From JBKCUI01 sp052161625 (GTDB lineage: Bacteria > Planctomycetota > Planctomycetia > Pirellulales > Pirellulaceae), in assembly GCA_052161625.1 (NCBI GenBank), contig CP197412.1: DNA of 64,000 nucleotides. One strand, 5' to 3'. The notes under the pieces are model-generated. The model made no database searches and had not been told where the DNA came from. It saw nothing but the letters and a program-made list of their open reading frames with translations. Positions within the stretch are counted from its first letter, which is position 1. Each line of letters begins with the position of its first letter. A program made the translations under genes and the position numbers. Positions 8,074 to 16,301 of the stretch are shown here, piece by piece.

Positions 8074-8374
8074 ACAAGCATATGGCTTAGTATCAGAGAA
8101 AATGAAGTCAAAAAAAGCTTTGGCGGCAGAAACACTTTAGCTCCAACGCCAAATACAATTGCTTGATTGTGCGTCAAACCAATTTGATCGTTGACAGCGA
8201 CATTGGCCTCAACTTGTCCGTGATCGAAATCGTTCCATCAGCACCTTCGAACACTTTCATCATCGTTCCGCACGTCTTTATGTGATGACCGACGTTTTCG
8301 GCTGAGTCGTCGACCAGCTACGATGTCCTAAATTCGGTCAGTGGCTTAACTGGGGCGAGGCAAGCGACTCATTA
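8074..8374. other. Gap between Rhs module B and the module C partner
   Basis: About 300 bp, A/T-richer at its left end. The minus strand holds short open stretches in more than one frame, for example one reading FDHGQVEANVAVNDQIGL and one reading AENVGHHIKTCGTMMKVFEG, broken by stops. This looks like a decayed small gene or toxin tip, but it cannot be assigned. Confidence 0.35.
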
Positions 8375-8638
8375 TCACTCGTCAGTTGCGGTCAATTCCT
8401 CCACCGTCCACCCAGATTCGATTAGCGAATTGAGAGTTGGAACGCTGTTCTCGTAGTCAATTCCCAACTTTCCGCTTTTCGTTTGCAAGTCACCACGATC
8501 ATCCCAGGTCCACTCGCACTCTTCGCAATGAAGGTAGGGGCGGTCATGACCTGTGCGCATCATCACGAACAACCGCCCTTGATTGCATCGCGGACAGTTT
8601 TTGTGCCAGTACTTCGTAGTCATAGTCTTTGTCGTCAT
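8375..8638 (-). CDS. Zinc-ribbon protein, candidate immunity partner of Rhs module C
   Basis: An 87-aa protein with two Cys pairs, CPRCNQGRL and CEECEWTWDD, forming a zinc ribbon around residues 15-45, followed by an acidic C-terminus (YENSVPTLNSLIESGWTVEEL). Small CPxCxQG/CEECEW zinc-ribbon proteins are, as I recall, recurrent neighbours of Rhs/CDI-type toxin genes. It starts 5 bp after the module C Rhs stop on the same strand. The first ATG at 8638 is used; an ATG five codons later is also possible. The acidic tail would suit binding a basic nuclease. Confidence 0.65.
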   Translation of the reverse strand: MTTKTMTTKYWHKNCPRCNQGRLFVMMRTGHDRPYLHCEECEWTWDDRGDLQTKSGKLGIDYENSVPTLNSLIESGWTVEELTATDE

Positions 8639-8643
8639 AGTCG

Positions 8644-10470
8644 CTATTTCGTCGGGTATGCAGTGATAATCTTACAGCTATCCGTCGTATGAATTGTGAC
8701 GCTGTTTAGTTCAACGCCACTACCGAGCTTGCCGCCCTCGTATCCAACTCTCCGTCCCATTGGTACCACCAAAGTTCCATCAGTATCTACCTTGATTCCC
8801 AAGCGCTGAGCGCGATACCAAGCTTCTTGAGTCGTAAGTACCGCGTCTTGGTCGAACACACCGTGAAAGTCCTTCTTGAGATTGTTGACACCATGCTTCT
8901 GGACGTGTTCCCATCTCGTTTCGCCAGTCGCCTTTTTGACAATTGACCAATCGAGTGGCGCTCGCTGAATGATTGTCTCCATTGGGGCAGCCGGTATGAA
9001 TGGATACTGGCGGACCGGCGTTCTCGGTGGAAAGGGAATGGGGACGCCTCGCCTGGGCGAGAGCGCTGCACCTCCGCGACCGGCTGAAAGCAAAGATATC
9101 GATGCCTCCTGCAAAGCATATATCATTTGCCAACGTTCAATCTGCCTCTGATGGGCTTCCTCTCGCAGCCTCCGATCCATATGCCATTGGGTCTCAGGAC
9201 CCATCTCACAGTATCCGCTCTCCGAATAAGGTCTCGAAAACTTGGAATTCTTCTCTTGTTCCTGAATCCAATCTAACAATGACGGCCGATTCCGACCATT
9301 GTACCAAGTGTTCTCCACCCATTCTCCAAACGCATTTTTCACGTAGGGAGAATGTTGATTGGGCAAAGAAATTGGATGTAAAGGCTCTTGCAGCCCCGAA
9401 GGATCATTCGCGTAGGTTGGATGGTTTCCTACATACCGATACAAATTCGCATCCCCCCCTCCGAAGCCGATGGGGTCTTGGCTGAGCCATCGGCCGGTTT
9501 GTGGGTCGTACCAGCGAGCTCGGTTGTACTGCATTCCAATGTCGGAATCCCAGTCGCGACCGGTGTAACCAAATATACTGTCCACCGCTGCGGCGTCCGT
9601 ACTCGAAATTGCGGTACCTGAGGAGTTGTAGTCCACCTCCCTAATCAGCCTGCCGAAGCTATCAAAAACGTTGTGTTCGCGTACGACGCCGTTATTGTCG
9701 AGCAAGTCCCGTACACTCCCTAAATGGTCTGTGAGAGCCCAGAGGGTCGTGCCCGCTGTGCCTGACGCGGTGGTAGCATCTATCTCCATCCCTGTCCCAG
9801 AAGCGTACTGCTCGTCGGAGAGCAGTTGGTCTACTGATTCGGCCCACAGATAGCGATTAGCAAGTCGGAGCTTCTGACCTGTTCCTGCGCCGTCGGTATC
9901 GACCCAACGCTGGACTTCTTGGCCATCAGCCCAAGTGTACACTTCGTAGCGATCCCATGTCCCATTGCCGTCGGTGTCCACTCGCTTCGCGGTTCGCTGG
10001 TCGAAGGCGTCATAGGTGAAATTGGTCACGAACCCATCGGCTCGCGATGCCAAGCTGGTGATCCGATTGTCCGCATCGTAGTTCAAGAAGTAGGCTGCGA
10101 ACGTTCCTGTCGATGGCAAGCTTGAGGTACCGTCCCAGTTGACTCCTGCCCCCAGTTCGGTCTTCGAATACGTAATGCTCTTGAGCCTCCCTGCCGAATC
10201 AAAGGAATGGCGTGTGTTGCGGTCGGTCAAAGTAGCAAGGTTTCCGTTGGCATCATACGAGAAAGAACGGTCCGTTCCCTTGTTCTCCGTGACGAGCTGT
10301 TGGAGCTTGTTGTAAGTATAACTGGTCGTATTGTTTAGAGGATCCACGACGCTGGTCACATTTCCGAAAACATCGAAGTTCGTGGAGGTGACCGCTCCCA
10401 GGGCATCTACCGACGAGGTGTTTCTGAACAATGGGTTCAAGCAGCAGCATTTGCATCTTCTTGCCCCCAT
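8644..10470 (-). CDS. Rhs module C: truncated Rhs core with predicted RNase-type tip
   Basis: A 608-aa protein. Residues 1-13 come from the non-Rhs leader; 14-360 are Rhs core ending at DPSGL, lacking the same 112 residues as module A; 361-608 (nt 8644-9390) are the tip. The last 90 residues carry WEHVQKHG (His about 522 and 526), DFHGVF (about 536), TTQEAWYRAQRLGI, VVPMGRRVGYEGG and a final KIITAYP. This arrangement, with an early His pair and a terminal TAYP-like strand, matches a recurrent polymorphic-toxin C-terminal family, and I infer a BECR-like RNase fold. In module A the leader is open from further upstream; here an in-frame TGA leaves only the ATG at 10470, which has a poor ribosome site. 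Confidence 0.78.
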   Translation of the reverse strand: MGARRCKCCCLNPLFRNTSSVDALGAVTSTNFDVFGNVTSVVDPLNNTTSYTYNKLQQLVTENKGTDRSFSYDANGNLATLTDRNTRHSFDSAGRLKSITYSKTELGAGVNWDGTSSLPSTGTFAAYFLNYDADNRITSLASRADGFVTNFTYDAFDQRTAKRVDTDGNGTWDRYEVYTWADGQEVQRWVDTDGAGTGQKLRLANRYLWAESVDQLLSDEQYASGTGMEIDATTASGTAGTTLWALTDHLGSVRDLLDNNGVVREHNVFDSFGRLIREVDYNSSGTAISSTDAAAVDSIFGYTGRDWDSDIGMQYNRARWYDPQTGRWLSQDPIGFGGGDANLYRYVGNHPTYANDPSGLQEPLHPISLPNQHSPYVKNAFGEWVENTWYNGRNRPSLLDWIQEQEKNSKFSRPYSESGYCEMGPETQWHMDRRLREEAHQRQIERWQMIYALQEASISLLSAGRGGAALSPRRGVPIPFPPRTPVRQYPFIPAAPMETIIQRAPLDWSIVKKATGETRWEHVQKHGVNNLKKDFHGVFDQDAVLTTQEAWYRAQRLGIKVDTDGTLVVPMGRRVGYEGGKLGSGVELNSVTIHTTDSCKIITAYPTK

Positions 10471-11010
10471 CTTCTTGCCAACGGATCCAGTCTTTCTACC
10501 CGTTGATCACACAAAGAATGCCGAAGGCATAGCAGCTTGTAGCCGGCGGTTGAGCGCAAGCGACACCGCCGGTTCGTTTCATATAGGATCTCGCATCCAG
10601 AACGGATGCTAGCCGCTGCATCTCGGTAGCCGAATCATCGTCCCAGACAAGACAAGATAATGACAAAAGGTTGAACGATGCGTGAACCCTTCTTGCTGAT
10701 AGATCCAGATGTGGGCCATATCTGCAACTTTCCCAAGCAACGGAAGCTCATCACGACCGAAGGAGGAGCTGGATTCCCAGCCCTCGTCGGTCTTATAGAT
10801 TCGGCTGAAGGTCACCCCGTAACGTGTCCCAGATTCGGTCTCGTTACGCCAAATGGCAGCCTTCACCTTGCCGAGTCTAATCTCGTGAACCGGTTTGTCG
10901 TTTTGTGCCATAGGGCACCTCGCTTTCTTGTTGAAAACTGGACAATCAACCGTTCACGCACCGTTGTTCTCTCAATCGGAAGTCTGCAAGAATTCTGATT
11001 CTTAAGCTAG
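9428..11010. repeat. Long direct repeat, copy 2 (Rhs core + leader + 100-aa gene)
   Basis: Second copy of the block at 3537-5118. It has scattered substitutions, most dense near the 3' end of the 100-aa gene and in the leader. One of them turns a CGA of copy 1 into TGA in the leader reading frame. Confidence 0.85.
10609..10911 (-). CDS. 100-aa conserved protein, copy 2, upstream of Rhs module C
   Basis: Paralogue of the gene at 4717-5019: identical for most of the first 75 residues (SFGRDELPLLGKVADMAH), diverging in the last 20. Same orientation and same position relative to the Rhs fragment, but 138 bp separate its stop from the module C start because the leader frame is interrupted. Function unknown. 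Confidence 0.6.
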   Translation of the reverse strand: MAQNDKPVHEIRLGKVKAAIWRNETESGTRYGVTFSRIYKTDEGWESSSSFGRDELPLLGKVADMAHIWIYQQEGFTHRSTFCHYLVLSGTMIRLPRCSG

Positions 11011-11328
11011 AAGCACCAAGGCACTACCCTAAAAAGCGAACTGTTACCAACAGATTCAAACGCCTTTTTGAGCAACATGACCCATGTTGCTCGAGATAGG
11101 CCAACTGATCAAACATCGGGATGGATTCTTTATAAATGATGCGCCGCGAGAGAAGGCCCCCCCAAAAAAAGCGATGGCTCGATGTTCCCCATGGTGCCAC
11201 CGTAACTCGTGTCAGCGAGCAAATAGTTTTGACCTCTGAAGAGCAGCTACTCAAAAAATAGACTTCCGAACTTCGTTCGTAGTTCTGATCCGAGACTTAG
11301 TGCATTTCTCAGGGCTAGTCATTACAAA
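11011..11328. other. Gap between the 100-aa gene copy 2 and module D partner
   Basis: No supported gene. A perfect inverted repeat lies at 11071-11091 (AGCAACATG, ACC, CATGTTGCT) without a following T-run on either strand, so it is not a convincing terminator. A short C-run precedes an A-run near 11158-11169. Confidence 0.4.
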
Positions 11329-11739
11329 TCAATTAGGTTGCTCGCTAGCCTTCGACAGGTCTCCCCTATCAAAATCCGTGGAGAAGTGCCAACGGATATT
11401 TCCAAATCGCTCATCACGAACCAGCCCCTTAGCGAGTAGTCGTAGAATAGTTGAAGCCGACTCAACGTGCAATTTCGATACTGGTTCACATTGCAGTATC
11501 CAATCGTCTACGAATTGCACAACGATCAAGAAACGGTGTCCATCGAGTTCTGTTTGAAGCTCCCAACCATAGAAATCTCGTAATGAAGGCTCGCTGCAAG
11601 GCGTTCCCGATGTTCGCAAGAACTCGCTAACTATGCTCGCGATCGTTTTACCACCGGGGAAGCTAATTTCGCCATCGTCACTCCACTGCGTGTCATCGGG
11701 AATGGTCGTAGTGAAAGTCGAGATCGTTCGTAAACACAT
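11329..11739 (-). CDS. 136-aa protein, candidate immunity partner of Rhs module D
   Basis: A soluble protein without signal peptide or TM segment. Notable stretches are GWELQTELDGHRFLIVVQFV, DDWILQCEPVS and ASTILRLLAKGLVRDERFGN; the beta-rich middle with conserved Trp residues is typical of small immunity proteins, but no named Imm family is recognised. It starts 5 bp after the stop of the longest Rhs gene, which supports the immunity role. Confidence 0.6.
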   Translation of the reverse strand: MCLRTISTFTTTIPDDTQWSDDGEISFPGGKTIASIVSEFLRTSGTPCSEPSLRDFYGWELQTELDGHRFLIVVQFVDDWILQCEPVSKLHVESASTILRLLAKGLVRDERFGNIRWHFSTDFDRGDLSKASEQPN

Positions 11740-11744
11740 AGATT

Positions 11745-14700
11745 CTACTCCGAATCATCTGAAAACCACCAATAGCCCGCTCCCGCCGCACCTGTCCCTA
11801 GTCCGACACCGACTCCAATTTTCGTGGGACAAGGCGTTGAATACCAAATTTTTTGCAGACCGGAATAGCGTTCTAATCCGAGCTGTCCTCCCCGCCAAGT
11901 TCCTCCAATTGCCTGAGGAAAACGCGTGCCATGGAAGAACGGGTCTACTCGATAATGCAGTTCATAGAAGCGGCCAATACTCATGTCCGTCGGACGCAAT
12001 ACATTGAACCGACTATCGATGATCGATCGAGGTATGTTCCAGTCTCGACCAGTGCGTTGTGGAATCGGGAAGTGATGTCCTGCTCGACCGCTGTAAGGCT
12101 GTGTCAAGTACTTTGATTGCGCTGGTGTGAAGCCTTGACCTCGGAAGTGCATGTACTCACCGAACTGACTTCCGTACTTATCTCGTAGTTGTGCTCCGCG
12201 ACTCGATGCACTATTTGGGATATCAACTTCTACCTTATCGGTGAGTTTTTTTAGATTCTTAAGTTTCGATGCCTTTGCTGCTTTCGTTGCGCCGACCACA
12301 GCAGTTGCAATATCAAAGCAAATCTCTCCTTGCCCCTCCGTTGACAATGACTTCTCGTAGTATTCGTTCCCTATCGCCGACGCAGCAGCTGCGGGATCAG
12401 CGACAGCACCTTTGATTCCCTCCCACGTATCATCATAGTTATATGCAGCTGATGCGGTGCCCGTCACAACATTAACCGGTCCATTCCAAAAGTACCCTTT
12501 CCAGAATTGGCCAACCTTTCCCGGATAAGCCCACAACTCAGGTGGAATCCAGTCCGCTAGTCCGCTTGGATCGATGTGAGTTGTAGCCCGATTCCCCACA
12601 TACCGGTACAGATTCGAATCCCCAGCGGCGAAGCCGATGGGGTCTTGACTGAGCCATCGGCCGGTTTGTGGGTCGTACCAGCGAGCTCGGTTGTACTGCA
12701 TTCCAATGTCGGAATCCCAGTCGCGACCGGTGTAGCCAAATATGCTGTCAACCGCTGCGGCGTCCGTGCTCGAAATTGCGGTACCCGAGGAGTTGTAGTC
12801 CACCTCCCGAATCAGCCTGCCGAAGCTATCAAAAACGTTGTGCTCGCGTACGACACCGTTGTTGTCGAGCAAGTCCCGTACACTTCCTAAATGGTCTGTG
12901 AGCGCCCAAAGGGTCGTTCCAGCTGTGCCTGACGCGGTGGTAGCATCTATCTCCATCCCTGTCCCAGAAGCGTACTGCTCGTCGGAGAGCAATTGGTCTA
13001 CTGATTCGGCCCACAGATAGCGATTAGCAAGTCGAAGCTTTTGACCCGTCCCTGCACCGTCGGTATCGACCCAACGCTGGACTTCTTGGCCATCTGCCCA
13101 AGTGTACACTTCGTAACGATCCCATGTCCCATTGCCGTCGGTGTCCACACGCTTCGCGGTACGCTGGTCGAAAGCGTCGTAGGTGTACTCCACCTGCTTC
13201 AGCGTTGCGCCGGAGGCCGAATCTTTGTCGGTAACTGTCGCTAATCGATTGCGATAATCCCAGGTGTAATCGGTTACAGTGCTATCGCTAATCTTGGTAC
13301 GTCGGGTAACGTTTCCTTCGTTATCGTAGGTGTAATTGTAGGTTCCATCGGTCTGAAGCCGGTTGTGCGTACCGCTTGCTGATTGCGAAGCACCTCCAGA
13401 AGATTTGCGGTTCCCGTTTTCATCCAGATTGTACGATTCAGCCGTCGGAGAAAACGGCATCGTAAGTCCACTAATCGCGGATGTCGTCGCTGCCGTCAAC
13501 TGGTCGATGATATCGTAAGTGAAATTGGTCACGAACCCATCGGCTCGCGATGCCAAGCTGGCGATCCGATTGTCCGCATCGTAGTTCAAGAAGTAGGCTG
13601 CGAACGTTCCTGTCGATGGCAAGCTTGAGGTACCGTCCCAGTTGACTCCTGCCCCCAATTCGGTCTTCGAATGCGTAATGCTCTTGAGCCTCCCTGCCGA
13701 ATCGAAGGAATGGCGTGTGTTGCGGTCGGTCAAAGTAGCAAGGTTTCCGTTGGCATCATACGAGAAAGAACGGTCCGTTCCCTTGTTCTCCGTTACGAGC
13801 TGTTGGAGCTTGTTGTAAGTATAACTGGTCGTATTGTTCAGAGGGTCTACGACGCTCGTCACATTTCCGAAAACATCGAAGTTCGTGGAGGTGACAGCGC
13901 CCAGGGCATCTATCGAAGAGGTGTTTCGGAACCAGGAATCGTAAGTGAATAGATTCCAATTCCCTAGCGGTTCGTTCACCGCATCGGTGCTTGCCATGAC
14001 GTTGCCTACGGAGTCTCGCAGTACCTTGGAATACGCACTCGCAAGCGATCCAGTTCCGTCGGGATCGGGTGAAACAACCGATTGGATTCTTCCGCCCGCA
14101 TCGTATTGATAGGTCGTCGTTCGGCTCAACGGATCAACTACCGTTGAAAGCAAGCTATCGACCGAATAGGTCCAGTTGGAGACAGGGCGAGTCCCGCCAG
14201 ATGTCGCGGCTGGAGCGGTGACGGAAGTCAAACGCCCTTGTCGATCGTAAGCGTAATCGGTGACTTGACCGAATCCATCGGTAGTGGATTTCAGTAATCC
14301 GTCTTTCCAGTAACTAACCGACTGGGTGCTCACACCGCTACCAGAAACGCGAACGGTTCTCCCGAGCATGTCGGATTCTGCGAAGGTCTTGATCCCAAGA
14401 GGATCGTTCGATTTCGTGATCCAGCCTTTGGCACTCTCAAAGTATTCGATTGCCGTATCCAAGGTGGAGCCGGAAGTCGTTGGATGCGGTGTTCCGATCG
14501 AATTGACGCGATTCAAATCATCGTAAGTGAATTTGGTGAGATTGTTGAGACCGTCGCGGGATGCAACGATATTGCCTAAATTGTCGTACTCCACTCGAGA
14601 GACAATACCACCCGACTCCAACTGCTCTCCGGTTTTGGAGGTATAGCCAGATCCCGGTGCAGGAGTGATCGACTTGACAGGTCGGTTTAGCAAATCGTAT

Positions 14701-15512
14701 TCGGTTTTAAAGACTCTCGAATCGCTGCCATTGTTCGAAATGGTTTCGGTGACGATGTTCGCCGTTCCAAAATAAGAAACTTCGCTCACAAGGCCCCGAT
14801 ACGACGAGTTGGATGCCGGTGTGTTGACGATCCGCGAATTCGCTGCGGCGTACGCTTCCAAAATCGAGGTGGTAATCGGCGAGGTCGAAGATGGTTTGGT
14901 GCTCGTTAGGCCAACGGTTGAGCTTGAATAGGTTAAGTGCCATTCCAAGTCCGGCCGTTGGGTAAACGTGCTAGTCTGTCGCCCCAGTGCATCATACGTG
15001 TAACTGGTGATCAACGCCGTGACGTAGAGTTTGGTCCCCTCCACACGAGAGTTGATCAATTCCGAAGCAATAAGGTTATCGTGGCTATCGTAGTCGTAGC
15101 GAGTGAGAACTGGTAGAAGCGAGCCGGTTCCATCTGGATCCGGCGACATGGTCGCAATCAACCGGTCGCGATTATCATGCCAGAACTTCGTAACCCGCCC
15201 TGCAGGGTCGGTCACCGAGCTTATATTCCCTCGGTTGTCATAGGTAAAGGAGGTTACTGCGTTGACGCTATCTCCTGTTTCCGTAATCGATGAGACTCGA
15301 GCGTGGCGCGCTGGATCCGAGGGGGTATTGATAGACTGATAGGTTGTTACTCGCGTGCCGGAGGTTCTTCCCGTCTGGACGGTTTCTGTCGCGACAAGCC
15401 CCTTCGGGAGACCTGACGTGGTTACATAGGTAATATCGACTTGCTGGATCGTGTCTGCCGAAGTTGATGCAGTGGGAGGCGCGTAACGTCCACTAATAAG
15501 GAATAGCAACAA
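11745..15512 (-). CDS. Rhs module D: longest Rhs/YD-repeat protein, GHH nuclease-like tip, N-terminus truncated
   Basis: A 1255-aa protein. Residues about 20-985 are tandem YD repeats (for example SFTYDNRGN, KFWHDNRDRL, TRYDYDSHDN) ending in the Rhs core and hinge DPSGL. Residues 986-1255 (nt 11745-12557) are the tip, with an Ala-rich linker, AGHHFPIPQR at about 1144-1153 (an HNH/GHH-type nuclease signature), FNVLRPTDMSIGRFYELHY, and a final Gly-rich hydrophobic segment (IGVGVGLGTGAAGAGYWWF). Rhs proteins form a beta-cocoon and release the tip by autoproteolysis near the hinge. No signal peptide, PAAR, dockerin or other delivery domain remains: the first 9 residues are read from a dispersed repeat that joins the gene at about 15490, so this too is probably a 5'-truncated gene. 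Confidence 0.82.
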   Translation of the reverse strand: MLLFLISGRYAPPTASTSADTIQQVDITYVTTSGLPKGLVATETVQTGRTSGTRVTTYQSINTPSDPARHARVSSITETGDSVNAVTSFTYDNRGNISSVTDPAGRVTKFWHDNRDRLIATMSPDPDGTGSLLPVLTRYDYDSHDNLIASELINSRVEGTKLYVTALITSYTYDALGRQTSTFTQRPDLEWHLTYSSSTVGLTSTKPSSTSPITTSILEAYAAANSRIVNTPASNSSYRGLVSEVSYFGTANIVTETISNNGSDSRVFKTEYDLLNRPVKSITPAPGSGYTSKTGEQLESGGIVSRVEYDNLGNIVASRDGLNNLTKFTYDDLNRVNSIGTPHPTTSGSTLDTAIEYFESAKGWITKSNDPLGIKTFAESDMLGRTVRVSGSGVSTQSVSYWKDGLLKSTTDGFGQVTDYAYDRQGRLTSVTAPAATSGGTRPVSNWTYSVDSLLSTVVDPLSRTTTYQYDAGGRIQSVVSPDPDGTGSLASAYSKVLRDSVGNVMASTDAVNEPLGNWNLFTYDSWFRNTSSIDALGAVTSTNFDVFGNVTSVVDPLNNTTSYTYNKLQQLVTENKGTDRSFSYDANGNLATLTDRNTRHSFDSAGRLKSITHSKTELGAGVNWDGTSSLPSTGTFAAYFLNYDADNRIASLASRADGFVTNFTYDIIDQLTAATTSAISGLTMPFSPTAESYNLDENGNRKSSGGASQSASGTHNRLQTDGTYNYTYDNEGNVTRRTKISDSTVTDYTWDYRNRLATVTDKDSASGATLKQVEYTYDAFDQRTAKRVDTDGNGTWDRYEVYTWADGQEVQRWVDTDGAGTGQKLRLANRYLWAESVDQLLSDEQYASGTGMEIDATTASGTAGTTLWALTDHLGSVRDLLDNNGVVREHNVFDSFGRLIREVDYNSSGTAISSTDAAAVDSIFGYTGRDWDSDIGMQYNRARWYDPQTGRWLSQDPIGFAAGDSNLYRYVGNRATTHIDPSGLADWIPPELWAYPGKVGQFWKGYFWNGPVNVVTGTASAAYNYDDTWEGIKGAVADPAAAASAIGNEYYEKSLSTEGQGEICFDIATAVVGATKAAKASKLKNLKKLTDKVEVDIPNSASSRGAQLRDKYGSQFGEYMHFRGQGFTPAQSKYLTQPYSGRAGHHFPIPQRTGRDWNIPRSIIDSRFNVLRPTDMSIGRFYELHYRVDPFFHGTRFPQAIGGTWRGGQLGLERYSGLQKIWYSTPCPTKIGVGVGLGTGAAGAGYWWFSDDSE

Positions 15513-15598
15513 GATTGTCGCGGTTTTCGATTAGTGCGAATGAGTGGAGATTAGTGTTCCTGCTTGCTCAAGACGCTTAACTTTAGATTCTAGTAATA
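15491..15598. repeat. Direct repeat, copy 1, at the 5' break of Rhs module D
   Basis: About 108 bp, nearly identical to 16494-16600, starting CACTAATAAGGAATAGCAAC and containing GATTAGTGCGAATGAGTGG. The two copies bracket about 900 bp carrying the broken four-helix gene. Copy 1 marks the point where the module D Rhs coding sequence is cut. Confidence 0.8.
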
Positions 15599-15666
15599 AC
15601 CATGTTCGTGATCTGGCCGTCTAATCTGACAAGTGATCACTTCCTTGATTCACGACGTTGTTTTTC

Positions 15667-15750
15667 AACCACGGACCACGCGGAATACACGGAAAGGGAG
15701 TAAGAAATGGGTGTGGCCTTCCTTCGGTGTGTTCCGTGTATTCGGTGGTT
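15667..15750. repeat. Inverted-repeat element before the four-helix pseudogene
   Basis: AACCACGGACCACGCGGAATACACGGA-like arm at 15668-15692 and its imperfect complement TCCGTGTATTCGGTGGTT at 15733-15750 could fold as a long hairpin. I recall similar sequence near four-helix-bundle genes in planctomycetes. Immediately after it is a tract of CGTACT units (about 15778-15817), mirrored by GAGTAC units inside the pseudogene end (16212-16248). Confidence 0.55.
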
Positions 15751-15829
15751 CTTGGATCTTTGGCGGTAGCTTTCATCGTACTCGTACTCGTACTCAGTGC
15801 AACGGAACTCGTACTCGAAAGGGACCTTG

Positions 15830-16301
15830 ATGACCGAACCAATCTTCGACCATGAACGACTCGACGTTTATTGACTTGCGATCGACTATGTCACGTATTC
15901 TTATCGAACCGCGAAATCTCTGTCGGGCATCGATCGACATGCTTGCAATTAATGGTTGCGTGCTGCACAATCGATCCGGTTGAACATTGCCGAGGGAAAC
16001 GGAAAGCAAAGCCTCAAGGACAAGAATCGACCTTTCGAGATCGCGCGTGGGTCCCCTCTGGAATGTGCTGCGATTCATGAAATACTCCAATCGTTGCGAA
16101 GCGATTGACGCGGAATCGACACGGATTGGAAAAGCCCATCTCAAACGGATCGTTTCGATGTTGACTCGATTGATCCAACGAACCGAGACGGTTGCCGAGC
16201 AGTCAATCGATTACGAGTACGAGTACCGCGATGCTGAGTACGAGTACGAAAAGAAGCACGAGCCAAGCATTGGACCGAAGTGCTCGATCGACACGCTCTG
16301 A
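15830..16301 (+). pseudogene. Four-helix bundle protein (S23/IVS type), broken
   Basis: The conceptual reading gives the usual family pattern: FDHERLDVY, then after an in-frame TGA LAIDYVTYSYRTAKSLSG, after a TAA WLRAAQSIRLNIAEGNGKQS, then FEIARGSPLECAAIHEILQ. After a frameshift near 16095 come CEAIDAESTRIGKAHLKRIV and a C-terminus of EYEYRDAEYEYE repeats. Two internal stops and one frameshift make it a pseudogene. Intact homologues are about 120-150 aa helical proteins found in 23S rRNA intervening sequences and as dispersed chromosomal genes in planctomycetes. Confidence 0.8.

Noticed and set aside
11071..11091. Perfect hairpin as a terminator for the module D operon
   Set aside because: It lies about 240 bp downstream of the last gene and has no T-run on either strand.
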